Of a DNA stretch of 64,000 bases, positions 43,075-52,334 are shown one piece after another. The stretch is from the NCBI GenBank assembly GCA_958009055.1, contig OY253658.1:682684-746683 (forward strand), read 5' to 3'. Under the pieces are notes generated by a model. The model ran no database searches, was not told the DNA's origin, and saw only the letters and a list, made by a program, of their open reading frames with translations. Positions within the stretch are counted from its first letter, which is position 1. Each line of letters opens with the position of its first letter. Source of the stretch: Choricystis sp. odSpoLacu1 (Eukaryota > Chlorophyta > Trebouxiophyceae). Made by a program: the position numbers and the translations under genes.

Positions 43075-44037
43075 ATGGTGCCAAAGCCCCGCCTCGCCCG
43101 CCCGCGGCCCGCCCTCCTCCACCGCATGGTGGGGGAGCGCCGTGGCATCCCACGCGTGTCTGCTGCCGAACCATCAGGGTCGGTCCTGTTCTTTACCCCC
43201 GGCGCGGGAGCTGCCCCCGCCCAAGTGCTGCCCGTCTCCACCGCCAGCGACCGGCCCGCCTGCCACCACGCCGCCGCCCGCGTCGGGGCTGACTCCGTGC
43301 TGGCGCTGGCTGCGCGTGCTGCAGCCGGCGGCGCCCTCACCACGCTGGCCACGGCCGCCGCGCTGGCCGCGACGGCAGGCTCCCTTGCTGACGGCGCGCG
43401 CGCGGTGGCCCTGGTCGCCCTGCCGCTGGCAGTTGGCGTGGGCGGGTGGCATGGTGCTGACAGTGCCATTGTGACCGTGCACGCGGTGGCGGCGGCGGCC
43501 TGGGAGAAGCGGGTGAGCGTTGTGCGCGCGGTTGTTGGGACGGCGGTGGTTGTCGGCGCTGCAGTGGCGGGCGCGACGGCAGCTGCGGCAGCCGTCACTG
43601 CGGCGGGCTTGGCCGTTGTGCCGCAGGCTGCATCAACGCTGGTGTCCGCGTTGACTGAGCTGCCTCTGCGCGCGCTGATCGCGCGCTCAGTCGTCGGAGA
43701 CGCTCTGATCGTCGTCGCCGCCACCACCGCGCGCGGCGCGCGGTCGCCCGGGGGCGCGGCCGCGGGGGCGGCCCCCCTGTGCGCGGCGGCGGGGGCGCTG
43801 GGCATGGGGAACTCGGCTACCGTGCTGGCGTTGAGTTTGTTGGCTGGCAACGGCGCGACTGCGGCTGCGGTCGCTCTGGGCGTGGGCGCCGCGACCGCCG
43901 CCGTCGCTGCTGGCGTTGGGTCGCTGGCCCACGGCGGCGAGGCGGCGGTCGACGCGGCCTTGGCTCATGTGCGACTGCACAGTGCGTGGACGTGGCTGGT
44001 GCACCGCGTGACGCCGCCGCGGCGGGTGGAGGAATAG
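43075..44037 (+). CDS. Unrecognised multi-pass membrane protein, very Ala/Val-rich
   Basis: This is a single exon of 320 aa. The first 35 residues are basic and Pro-rich (MVPKPRLARPRPALLHRMVG) and could be a targeting sequence. From about residue 70 there are six or more hydrophobic stretches of Ala, Val, Gly and Leu (for example VVGTAVVVGAAVAGATAAAA). The short tail ends HRVTPPRRVEE. A possible conserved core is the GMGNSATVLALSLLAGNG segment. I cannot place it in a family, and the extreme alanine content makes homology by eye unreliable. Confidence 0.5.
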   Translation: MVPKPRLARPRPALLHRMVGERRGIPRVSAAEPSGSVLFFTPGAGAAPAQVLPVSTASDRPACHHAAARVGADSVLALAARAAAGGALTTLATAAALAATAGSLADGARAVALVALPLAVGVGGWHGADSAIVTVHAVAAAAWEKRVSVVRAVVGTAVVVGAAVAGATAAAAAVTAAGLAVVPQAASTLVSALTELPLRALIARSVVGDALIVVAATTARGARSPGGAAAGAAPLCAAAGALGMGNSATVLALSLLAGNGATAAAVALGVGAATAAVAAGVGSLAHGGEAAVDAALAHVRLHSAWTWLVHRVTPPRRVEE

Positions 44038-44296
44038 GTTTGATTGAAAAAAACACGCGCGTTTTGACTCGCCAACACACACACAAAAAGTCTCTCCACG
44101 CTCTCCTTTCTCCAAAGCCACCCCACACACACACAAAATGGCGTTCCGGTGTGTTCTCTCAAAGCGCGCATGATGCCCAGCCTCTGGCGGGGGCACGCGC
44201 GCGAGGGCAGCGCTGACGCGAGGGAGGGGGGGTCTCCTCTCGTCCTCACACCAAGGCCCTCTCCTCCTCCCACCCTACACACACAGCCACGACACC

Positions 44297-44852
44297 ATGG
44301 TCGACTCGTACCCCGTCGAACTGGCACACGCGTGCAGCTGGGAGCCGGTGAGAGAGAGGAGGGAGAGAGAAGAAAAGGGTGGGAATCTTCTTTGCCGCCG
44401 GTCAACGGGGAAGAGGGGCGGCCACGCTTTGCTGTGTTTCCTGCCCTCCCAACCTACCTCTCCACACCCCTCACCCTCCAGGGCGAGTCCACCGACACCC
44501 GAAAACCCTGGCGCTTCCTGCCCAAGCTGGGTGGCGGCAAGGCCGACGCCCTGGCCGCCGCGCGCACCGACGCGGAGGCCGCGCGCGGCGCGGCGCACGG
44601 CGCGGCCGTGCGCGCGGCGGCGTCCGACGCGGCGGCGGCGGACGCGGCGGGGAGGCTGGCCATGCTGCAGGTCAAGCACGAGCTGCTGATTGATATGGTG
44701 AGTGAGGGGAGGGGTGAGGGAGGAGAGGAGCGTTGGGCAAAGGGAACGACACGACGCAAGCACAAACCCATCTCTCCCCATCCCCTCCTTTCTCCCAGTG
44801 GACGCTGCGTGTCCTGGACAACGAGCGCATGGGCGGCTGGCAGGAGCATTGA
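44297..44852 (+). CDS. Small three-exon protein of unknown function
   Basis: Exons 44297-44347, 44482-44697 and 44799-44852 all join in phase 0 with GTGAG donors, giving 106 aa. The ends are unlike the low-complexity middle and look conserved. They are SYPVELAHACSWEP before the first splice, RKPWRFLPKLGGGKADALAA after it, and LQVKHELLIDMWTLRVLDNERMGG across the last splice, with the stop shortly after. The middle is an Ala-rich helix. Three clean splices in so small a gene argue that it is real. I do not recognise the family. Confidence 0.6.
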
Positions 44853-44929
44853 TGTAAACGAGACACACAGAGCTTTTTTTTACATTTCTTTCTTCTGTTA
44901 AACCAAAAACAAAAACAATCACCAACTCA

Positions 44930-45439
44930 TCACGCTTCCCGCGCCTCCCGCGCCGCCACACCAGCCGCTAACCCGGCAGCCGCCGCGCTCAACTCGTCGT
45001 ACAGGGTGTGGCCGTCCTCTCCACCGCTGCCCGCGTCGCGCGGGCGGGGGTGGTGGCGGGGGCGCCTATGGTGATGAGCCGGGGGGCGCGGCTTGCGCCA
45101 CGCGTCGCGCCAGTGGCGGGGCGGGGCCAGTCCTTCCAGGCGTCGGGAGGCGGACGGTGGTGGTGGAGGAGGCGACACCGCCGCCACGTGCCGCGACGCG
45201 GCTAGCTCGGCGGCAGCCTTGCGAGCTGATCGCAGGTGGTCCTCCGTCGTCGCGCGCGCCGCCTCCAGAGAGGCTTCAGCAGCTGCAGCGGCCGCTTCCC
45301 GGGCCGCTGCCGCCGCTTCCCGGGCCGCCACCGCGGCCTCGCGGTCGGCGACTGCCGCCTCTCGAGCCCGCAGGTCGGCCAGGCGGGCGTCGACGGAGGC
45401 GGCCAGCGCGTGGGCTAGAGAGGTGGGGGAGGCGTCCAT
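44930..45439 (-). CDS. Coiled-coil protein of unknown function
   Basis: This is a single exon of 169 aa. Residues 15-85 form a long Ala/Arg/Glu coiled coil with repeated REAAVA units. A basic, His/Pro/Arg-rich section follows, then EDGHTLYDELSAAAAGLAAG at the C-terminus. No family is recognised. It is convergent with the small three-exon gene (77 bp apart) and head-to-head with the rhodanese-like gene. Confidence 0.5.
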   Translation of the reverse strand: MDASPTSLAHALAASVDARLADLRAREAAVADREAAVAAREAAAAAREAAAAAAEASLEAARATTEDHLRSARKAAAELAASRHVAAVSPPPPPPSASRRLEGLAPPRHWRDAWRKPRPPAHHHRRPRHHPRPRDAGSGGEDGHTLYDELSAAAAGLAAGVAAREAREA

Positions 45440-45602
45440 GTAGGACGGGAGGTGCAGCGTCTGCTGCTGCGCGGCCCCCCGCGCGGGGAGAAGACGGCGG
45501 CCCCCGCACGGAATGTGAAAACGAAAACGACGAAAACTGAAAAACCCGAACGACCGACTCTATCCTCCCTCAATTCCGTTTCCGCCCCGCCATCCCCGCA
45601 CT

Positions 45603-46307
45603 ATGAAGCTCGCCCCTCCCACACACCGCGCCCCAGTCGCGGCGGCTGTTGGCGTGAAGCTGCGCTGCACCCCGGCGCCAGCCCCCCGCCTCCCCCCGCC
45701 GCGCCGCACACCGACCCGCCGCCTCTCCCCGCCGCGCGCGACTCCCGCCCCATCCGCCCGCGCCATGCCGTCCTGGGATGCTGTGTATGCGTTCCTGGCT
45801 TCTGAACAGTTCGCTTCCACACCCGCCGCCGACGCGGTGGCCCTGGTGGCCGAGGGGAAAGCTGTCTTGGTGGACGTTCGCCCGGCCGACCGCGCGGACA
45901 AGTGCACGGCGGTTGGTGCCATCTCCGTGCCTCTGTATGATAAACCCGATTTTTCCAAGCCGTCGTTCGGCATGCTGCTGAAAACGGCCCTGCTGGCGGC
46001 CAACGGGGTCGCCCCCATCGAGCTGCGGGCGTCGTTTGCCGACGACGTCGCGGCCGCCGTCCCTGCCGACAAAATAGCCTTCCTGTTAGACGAGACGGGC
46101 GGCTCCCTGCAGCCTACGGTGACCTTCCCCATCGGCAAAGCCAGCCGCAGCCTGCAAGCTGCCTATAAACTGCTGGAAGCGGGGTGGGACGCGCGGCGCG
46201 TGGGGCACGTCGAGGGCGGTTTGGCGCTGTACGTGGCGGAAGGACTGCCCACGACTGCACCGTTCGACGGCAAGGATGTGGGGCGGACGCCGGCTGGGGT
46301 GCGCTGA
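45603..46307 (+). CDS. Rhodanese-like domain protein, plastid-targeted, no active-site cysteine
   Basis: This is a single exon of 234 aa. The first about 50 residues have a transit-peptide composition (Pro, Arg, Ser, Ala, no acids until PSW). The domain starts AVALVAEGKAVLVDVRPADRA, typical of the rhodanese CH2A region, and contains TAVGAISVPLYDK. The catalytic loop position reads FPIGKASRSLQAAYKLLEAGW. The family has Cys-x-x-Gly-x-Arg-Ser, so the cysteine is replaced. It ends with RRVGHVEGGLALYVAEGLP, the expected rhodanese end. Plant thylakoid rhodanese-like proteins often lack the cysteine and act as scaffolds. A similar role is inference. Confidence 0.75.
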   Translation: MKLAPPTHRAPVAAAVGVKLRCTPAPAPRLPPPRRTPTRRLSPPRATPAPSARAMPSWDAVYAFLASEQFASTPAADAVALVAEGKAVLVDVRPADRADKCTAVGAISVPLYDKPDFSKPSFGMLLKTALLAANGVAPIELRASFADDVAAAVPADKIAFLLDETGGSLQPTVTFPIGKASRSLQAAYKLLEAGWDARRVGHVEGGLALYVAEGLPTTAPFDGKDVGRTPAGVR

Positions 46308-46342
46308 TGAATCAGCGCACCCGAGAAAGGTCCATTGACCTG

Positions 46343-46371
46343 GTGTGTGTGTATGTGTGTGTGTGTGTGTA
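46343..46371 (+). repeat. (TG)n microsatellite, interrupted
   Basis: A TG run with one TATG interruption lies 35 bp past the stop of the rhodanese-like gene. Confidence 0.85.
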
Positions 46372-46510
46372 GAGCGCGTGGTTTTTTTAGGTGTGTAGTC
46401 CGCCCGCGCCGCAGAGAGACCGACGTCGAGTCGAGGCCAAGAGAGAACAGAGAGGACGTCACTCCCTCTCGTCCCATTCTTTTGCTTCTCCAAAAAACCC
46501 TCGCCGTTGC

Positions 46511-48067
46511 ATGCTATTCCTCGCCTCCCTCCCCCCCAAGCGAAGCGGGCTCACCCGCTGGCTCAGCTCCAGCGGCAGCAGTCGCTCCAACTCGCTGGAC
46601 TCGCCCCTGTCGCGCGATTCCTTCTTCAACGCAGAGTCCGACGACGACACGCAAACCGTCGACCTCCCGGACGGCGCGTGGCTGGTGGCCACCCCAAAGT
46701 CGCCTGCTGGAGCTCCGGGTTTGGTGAGATTGGGGGGAATGCAGGGGCGGGGGGGGCGGGGGGGGTCGTGGGCCGTGGCGCGCCACACGGGCTCGGAAGG
46801 GGCCGCTTTGCCTTCTGCCCCGCCTCGGCACGGGGGAGCGGCTGACGGAGGGGCCACGCTGCCGCCAGGGTGCACGTGCACAGCTCTTGTTGCCCGTGGG
46901 GGCGTGTTCGAGGCAGCGCGGCGGGCGGGGGGGGGGGGATGCCTCCGCTCTTGCTCGGAATGCCGTGCGCCCTCTTTTCGCTCGTCGCCTCCTGCCCCTC
47001 TTTGACCCACCCTCGTGCGACGTCACGCACACACACACCACACACACACACACAACACACACACACACAACACACACACACAACACACACACACACAACA
47101 CACACAACACACAACACACACACACAACACACACACACACAACACACACACACAACACACACACACAACACACACACACAACACACACACACACAACACA
47201 CACACACAACACACACACACAACACACACACACACAACACACACACACAACACACACACACAACACACACACACACAACACACACACACAACACACACAC
47301 ACAACACACACACACACAACACACACACACAACACACACACACAACACACACACACACAACACACACACACAACACACAACAGCTCCTCCCCCCCACCCC
47401 CCTCATCCACGCCACCGGCGCCGCCTTCGCCGTCCTGACCGGCCGCCTGTCCAACCTGGGTGATTTGCTCGAACGCGCGTCCACCCCCCCCGAAGATGGC
47501 ACAACCGCGCTGCCCATCTCTTGGGCCGGGTGGAACGAAGCGGCTGTCACGGGGCGGGCGACGTCCCTGGCCGCCGAAGTCCTGCTCCACTGCGTCGCCC
47601 GCACCAAGCCCGACGAACTCGTCGCCCTGCTCGCCGAACTCCAAGGCCCCCACGCGTTTGTCGTGTACGACGGCGCGCGCCGCGTCGCGCTCGCCGCCCG
47701 CTCCGCCTGCGGCACGTGCCCCCTGTGGATGGCGGAAGCGTTTGACGGCGGCGTCGGCTTCACCGACGACCCCGCCGACGCGGCCGCTGCCGGGTGGCGG
47801 GGCGGCCCCTGGCGCGAGCTGCCGCCCGGGTTCTACGTGGGCGGCCGCCCCGAGCCGCGCGCGCGCCAGTATGCGCTGACGCCGGCCGAGCTGACGCTGC
47901 GGGAGAAGCGGGCGCGCGACGCAGATCGCAGCAGTGGCGTGCTGCTGCGGTCGGGCAGCGCGCTGTCTGGGGAGGGCGTCGTGCATGCGCCGTCGTCGCG
48001 GTCGGCGCTGGCGGCCAAGCTGGCCTCGTTTGGGCGCAAGGGCGACCGGGTGGCGACCAGCCTTTGA
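46511..48067 (+). CDS. DUF3700 (TSJT1/aluminium-induced type) Ntn-hydrolase-like protein
   Basis: Exon 1 (46511-46723) joins exon 2 (47384-48067) in phase 0 across a 660-nt intron filled with a CA minisatellite, giving 298 aa. The core matches the plant family related to class II glutamine amidotransferases: AAFAVLTGRLSNLGDLLER, DELVALLAELQGPHAFVVYD, GTCPLWMAEAFDGGVGFTDD and ELPPGFYVGG. The family in plants is stress- and hormone-induced and lacks the asparagine synthetase domain. The N-terminal exon (Ser-rich) differs from the usual MLGIF start, so the processed N-terminal nucleophile of true amidotransferases is not evident. Confidence 0.75.
47025..47382 (+). repeat. CA-type minisatellite, (AC)5-7AAC units, inside an intron
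   Basis: About 358 bp are built of AC dinucleotides with an extra A every 12-14 bases, giving alternating short units. It fills more than half of the DUF3700 intron and reaches right up to the acceptor CAG at 47381-47383. The long open frames of Cys/Val or His/Thr repeats seen here on both strands are by-products of the repeat. Confidence 0.97.
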
Positions 48068-48352
48068 TCTGGGCGCACAGAATGACACACACAACACAAA
48101 GACATTTTTCGTTTTCGCACTGGCAGCGCAGTTTTTTGACGGCACCCTCTTTTTTCCGTTTGCGCGCCTCCGCACCTTGTACCCCTATTTTTTCCAGACG
48201 ATGCCCCCTTGTGTTTCTTGTTCTTGTTCTACCACTTGTCACACAAAAAGTTCCAACACACACCCTTGTCCCATGAATCGGCGTTGCTGGTGGTGGGCCG
48301 CAGTCAAAAAAACACAAACAAAGCAAAACCCCCTTCCCTCTCTTCTCCTATC

Positions 48353-49642
48353 CTAAACCGACGTCACCCCGCCCCGCCTCGCCCGCGCCTCGCGCACCGA
48401 CCCCACCAGCGTCACGGGAAAGTCGCCAAACACGGCGTCTACGCCGTCGATGGCGAGGACTGCGGAAGCCTCTGCGGACGGTGTGGTGAACGGGGGCCTG
48501 ACGGTTTCGTCTTTGAGCGTGTACGGGTGCAAAGCGAGGCCCGCCGCGCGCGCGGCCGCCGGCAGGGTGACCCCACGAGTGGGGCCGGGCAGCACATCGT
48601 CAATCGATGGGCCAACCGCGGCGGCGTAGGTGGCGATGGTGCGCAGGCCAGCGGGAGACATGACGTCTCCAAACACGCGCAGCGTGGACGCGCCCGGCAC
48701 AGGCGCGCCCGGCCGGTCCAGCAACTGGACGAGAGGAGGCAGCGTGGCGTTGGCCACCGCGTGCGCCGCGGCCAACGCCTCCGGCTCAAAGCACTGCAGA
48801 AACACGGGCGCAGCAGACCACGCGCGCGACCCCACTTGTGCGCCGTCGCCGCCGTAGCCGCCCGCCGCCAGGGCGGTCGCCACGCGCAGCACCATGTCGG
48901 CCGGGCTGGCCACACAGTGCGTCAGGGTGGCCGCGTGCCAGGTGGGGTGCTTGGCTTCGACGTGGACGCCGACGCGGGCGGTGCGGGCGATCGCCAAAAA
49001 CTCGTCGAGCGTGGGAACTTGCCACACACCGTCAGCACCGTGCGGTCTGTCGACCCGTCTCTGACGCGTGCGAAGCCGCCGCACCTGGTCCAGCGTCACG
49101 TCGGCCGCGTGCACGCCCGAGCTGACCACACCGTCGATCGTGTGCGTGCGCGCAGCTGACGGCAGCACGGCCGCCGCGTCGGTCGTGGGGTCCAGAGCGG
49201 CGTCGTGGCGGCAGATGGGTTCACAGTCGTGGGTGAGGATGACGTCGCACTCGATGAAGTCGGCGCCCTGGATGAGGGGGGGAAACAGGAGGGTGTGTCA
49301 GCAGGGGGAAGCGGCGAGGGCACCAGGGGTCGCAGGCCAAACATGGGCGTGCTCGAGGGCGGTCAACTCAACCGCCCGCCGCGCACGCCTTTCCTTCCGG
49401 TCTCCCGCATTCCGGCCGCCACGCACACACCCAACACTCACCGCGTTAGTGGCCGCCACGTACGCGCCCACAGAGTGCTCAGGTAGCACCCCACTGGCGC
49501 CGCGGTGCGCGAGCGCCCAGGGTGCAGGGGGGAAGCCATTGGCCGGCGGTTGGCGCGACCCGACCAGCGCGACAGCGTCCTCGCGCGTCAGTGCGATCAC
49601 ACTGATCGCCAGCAGGGTGACGAGCGTGCGGATGCGCAGCAT
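48353..49642 (-). CDS. GDPD: Secreted glycerophosphodiester phosphodiesterase
   Basis: Exons 49642-49442 and 49267-48353 join in phase 0, giving 371 aa. The signal peptide is MLRIRTLVTLLAISVIA. Catalytic features are ALAHRGASGVLPEHSVGAY at the end of exon 1, then GADFIECDVILTHDCEPICRHD at the start of exon 2 (HR...E-x-D...HD). Later come GVHVEAKHPTW, LQCFEPEAL and AIDGVDAVFGDFP. The enzyme hydrolyses glycerophosphodiesters to glycerol-3-phosphate, often during phosphate scavenging. Secretion suggests an extracellular or vacuolar role. Confidence 0.92.
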
Positions 49643-49898
49643 TTGGGGCAGGGGGAGCAGCGCCTGAAAATGTTCTCTTTTGGGAAACGCGAGCCGGTGA
49701 AACAAAGCCACCGGTGAACGGGGCCAACGGCTGGATCAAACTAGGCGTCTTGATCAGAATCCATGGTGTGGCGTTTGAGGAGGAGGCGGGAGGGGCGCGG
49801 CGCGCGAGTAGGCGTGCGAGACGAGACTAGGGAAAGAGTGGCGCGAAGCACATCTGCTCGCTCCTTTGTTTTAACCCTCTCTCCCTCTCTGCCCCTCT

Positions 49899-51461
49899 CT
49901 ACCCCAACCCGTCCACCACCACCGCCGGCCACGCCCCCACCACCACCTCCTTGACCGCGGCCGGCACAGCCACGCCTCGGGCCACCAACGCCGCCCCCAA
50001 GGCAGCCGCCGCCGCCGCCGCGCGCGGGCGCCGCACGCCCGCGTCACTCAGACTCGCGACAACTTCGGCCACTGCAGGCACACCCTCCCCCCCCACCGCC
50101 AGCGCGGCCGCCGCCACCGCCAGGTCGTCCCCCACGGGCGGCGGCGCCCGCAGCAGGGCCCGCCACGCGGCGGCCGCCAGGGCGGGGGCGGTGCGCCCGT
50201 TGGAGCGGGAGGCAAAAAATGTGACGCGCGCGCCCGAGGGGGCGCGCCCCGCCACCGCGTCCGCCGCGGACCGAGCGTCCAAGGTAAGAGTGTAGGCACG
50301 CCCGGTGCGCGTGTCCAGCAGGGTGGTGCCAGTGAGGAGCCAGCGGGGCGGGCGAGAGGGGCGGCGCGGTGGGGCGGCCGCGCCAGACGAGCGGCGGCGC
50401 GCGCGCAGGCGCGGGGACGGAGGGTCGGCGCCATCCTCGTTGGCGCCACCATCACCATCGTCACCATCGACCTGGCCGCCACACCCCCACTCGGGCGGCA
50501 GGCCCCCCACCGCGACGCGCGCGCAGCGCAGGCCGCCGCTCGGTCCACCTGGCGCGTCTGCCACCACCGCGTCCGCGTGCCCTGGGTCCAGCCGAAGCAG
50601 CAGGCCGTCGATGATGGTGAAGAGAGGAGGCTGTGCGTGCACGGCCTGCTGTGGGGGCGGTGGCAGCACCCCCACGCGCGTGGGGGTGCCGCTGGCCGCG
50701 CGCGGCAGCACGTACACCCCCGCCGCCTCACCCGCCCGGGACGGGGCCAGGATGGCAGCCACGCCGCCGCAGAAAGGGAGCAACGCTGTTGAGGCGGGAA
50801 GGCCGCCTCCACTCAGCTCGACGGGGGCAAACGGGGCGCCGCGCGCAGCGGCTGATGATGGTGATGCGCCGCTGTCTTCGTCACCACCACTCTCCACCCT
50901 CACAGGCGTCACCCACCCATCAGCATCGCCCAGCAGCAGGGCGCCATCGTCTGGGGTGGAGGTCCACCACGCGGCACGGTGGGCGGGGGCACGGCCCGCC
51001 CGGGAGGCGCCGCCACCGCCCGGCCGCACGGAGAACGCGTGGACACCATCCCGCGCGATCAACACCAGCACGCGCGCCCCGCACCACACCACGCCCAGCG
51101 TGTCGCCCGCGCCGGGAGGGGGCGCCAGCACCGCCGTCGTGGCGCCGGCGGGGGACGCCACCAGTTGGACGGAGGCGCCGCGCAGCAGGGCGGCGTGAGA
51201 GGCGTCAGGTGACAGCGCGGCCGCGCGAGGGGGCGCGCCCGCGCCGCCATCGATCAGCGTGGGTGGTGTGAGGCCGGCGCCGCGAGCCAGACCATGCACC
51301 TCCATGCGCGACCCCCGGCACACGAGGACGGCGTCCCCCGCCGGGGTGAGGGTGACGACGGTCGCGCCGTCATCGACGGTCGGGCGCGCGCCCGCGTCGC
51401 GAAGCGAGAGCGCGGGCCGCGCAGCACGCACGGGCGACGGCGATCTTTTTCTTTGTTCCAT
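49899..51461 (-). CDS. RMC1/Mic1-like beta-propeller protein (regulator of MON1-CCZ1)
   Basis: This is an intronless gene of 520 aa. It looks like a degenerate WD40-type propeller: VVTLTPAGDAVLVCRGSRMEV, GDTLGVVWCGARVLVLIARDGVHAFSV and WWTSTPDDGALLLGDADG. It ends with RWLLTGTTLLDTRTGRAYTLTLDARS and a helical C-terminus. This order resembles the N-terminal part of animal/plant RMC1 (C18orf8), which helps the MON1-CCZ1 exchange factor activate Rab7 on late endosomes. The C-terminal Mic1 domain appears shortened. Its start codon lies 17 bp after the ENY2 stop. The family call is by eye and moderate. Confidence 0.5.
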   Translation of the reverse strand: MEQRKRSPSPVRAARPALSLRDAGARPTVDDGATVVTLTPAGDAVLVCRGSRMEVHGLARGAGLTPPTLIDGGAGAPPRAAALSPDASHAALLRGASVQLVASPAGATTAVLAPPPGAGDTLGVVWCGARVLVLIARDGVHAFSVRPGGGGASRAGRAPAHRAAWWTSTPDDGALLLGDADGWVTPVRVESGGDEDSGASPSSAAARGAPFAPVELSGGGLPASTALLPFCGGVAAILAPSRAGEAAGVYVLPRAASGTPTRVGVLPPPPQQAVHAQPPLFTIIDGLLLRLDPGHADAVVADAPGGPSGGLRCARVAVGGLPPEWGCGGQVDGDDGDGGANEDGADPPSPRLRARRRSSGAAAPPRRPSRPPRWLLTGTTLLDTRTGRAYTLTLDARSAADAVAGRAPSGARVTFFASRSNGRTAPALAAAAWRALLRAPPPVGDDLAVAAAALAVGGEGVPAVAEVVASLSDAGVRRPRAAAAAAALGAALVARGVAVPAAVKEVVVGAWPAVVVDGLG

Positions 51462-51478
51462 TGTGTTTTCTGCCTCTT

Positions 51479-52142
51479 CTAGTTCACCAGCAGCCCTCGC
51501 AGCGTGTCCAGGAACTGGGCCTTGACACCGTCGGGCACCGCTTCGCGCGCGCGGTCGGCCAGCGCGGACGCAAGGCGCGGCGCAGTCGCGGGCGCGTCGG
51601 CGTCTGCGCGCGCCAGTTCCGCTGCAGCCAGGGAGGCGACCGCGTCACGCCAGCCGCACTGTTCCAAGCGGTCGGCGAGGAGGCGCTTGATGCTGTGAGG
51701 AGGGTGGGGAGGGAGAGAGGTGAGTGACGGTCCCCTTGACGCAAGAAACGCGTGCTCTCTCACCCCACACAGCATGCTCACTCACCGTTCGCGGTCTCCT
51801 GTTTTGACGAGCTGAGAGAGAGAGAGAGACAGTGGCAAGGGGAGGCGTGTGTGTGAGCCGAGCAAGAGGGCAGGCAGGCATCGATGCGTCCCCTCCGTGT
51901 GGTGCGGGGACCGCCCCCAGCCTGCCGCCACCGTGGGCCGCCACCCAGCGACCGTCGCCACACTGCAATCGTGTGCATGCACGCGTGTGCACGCGGTCGG
52001 GAGGCCCGCTTTTCGGCTGGCCCTCAACACAAACCTTTCTCGCAAACGCGTCGTCGAGCGGCACGCACTGGACGGCCGGCGCTTCCGCGGTGGGCGGGCT
52101 GGATGAGGAGGGGCGGGCGGCGTCGGGGAGCGCGTCCGACAT
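51479..52142 (-). CDS. ENY2: Transcription and mRNA export factor ENY2 (Sus1)
   Basis: Exons 52142-52035, 51811-51786 (26 nt) and 51692-51479 join with matching phases to give 115 aa. The spliced centre reads DDAFARKLVKTGDRERIKRL, then LADRLEQCGWRDAV and AREAVPDGVKAQFLDTLRG. These match ENY2/Sus1 (KLIETGERERLKELL, LIECGW, VPDSVKKELL) throughout. ENY2 is a subunit of the SAGA deubiquitinase module and the TREX-2 mRNA export complex. The N-terminal 25 residues are extra and Ser/Pro-rich. Its first donor is GTTTGT, unlike the GTGAG donors of most introns here. Confidence 0.93.
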
Positions 52143-52334
52143 AAACACAGAGGAGGGGCAGAGGCGGCAGAGAGAGCGAGAGCAGGCAGTTTCTGAGAGT
52201 GCTTTTTTTACCGCGAAACACAACGCCGACCGTCGGCTCGCTTTTTTCGTGTGCTCCCTTCTCGCCGCCGCACCGCCCCTTTCAACCCTCTGTCTCGCAC
52301 AACACCCCGCATTCCTCACCCGTCACCCTTCTCC

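Noticed and set aside
46626..48175. Very long Cys/Val and His/Thr repeat proteins on both strands
   Set aside because: They are translations of the CA minisatellite and lie inside an intron of the DUF3700 gene.
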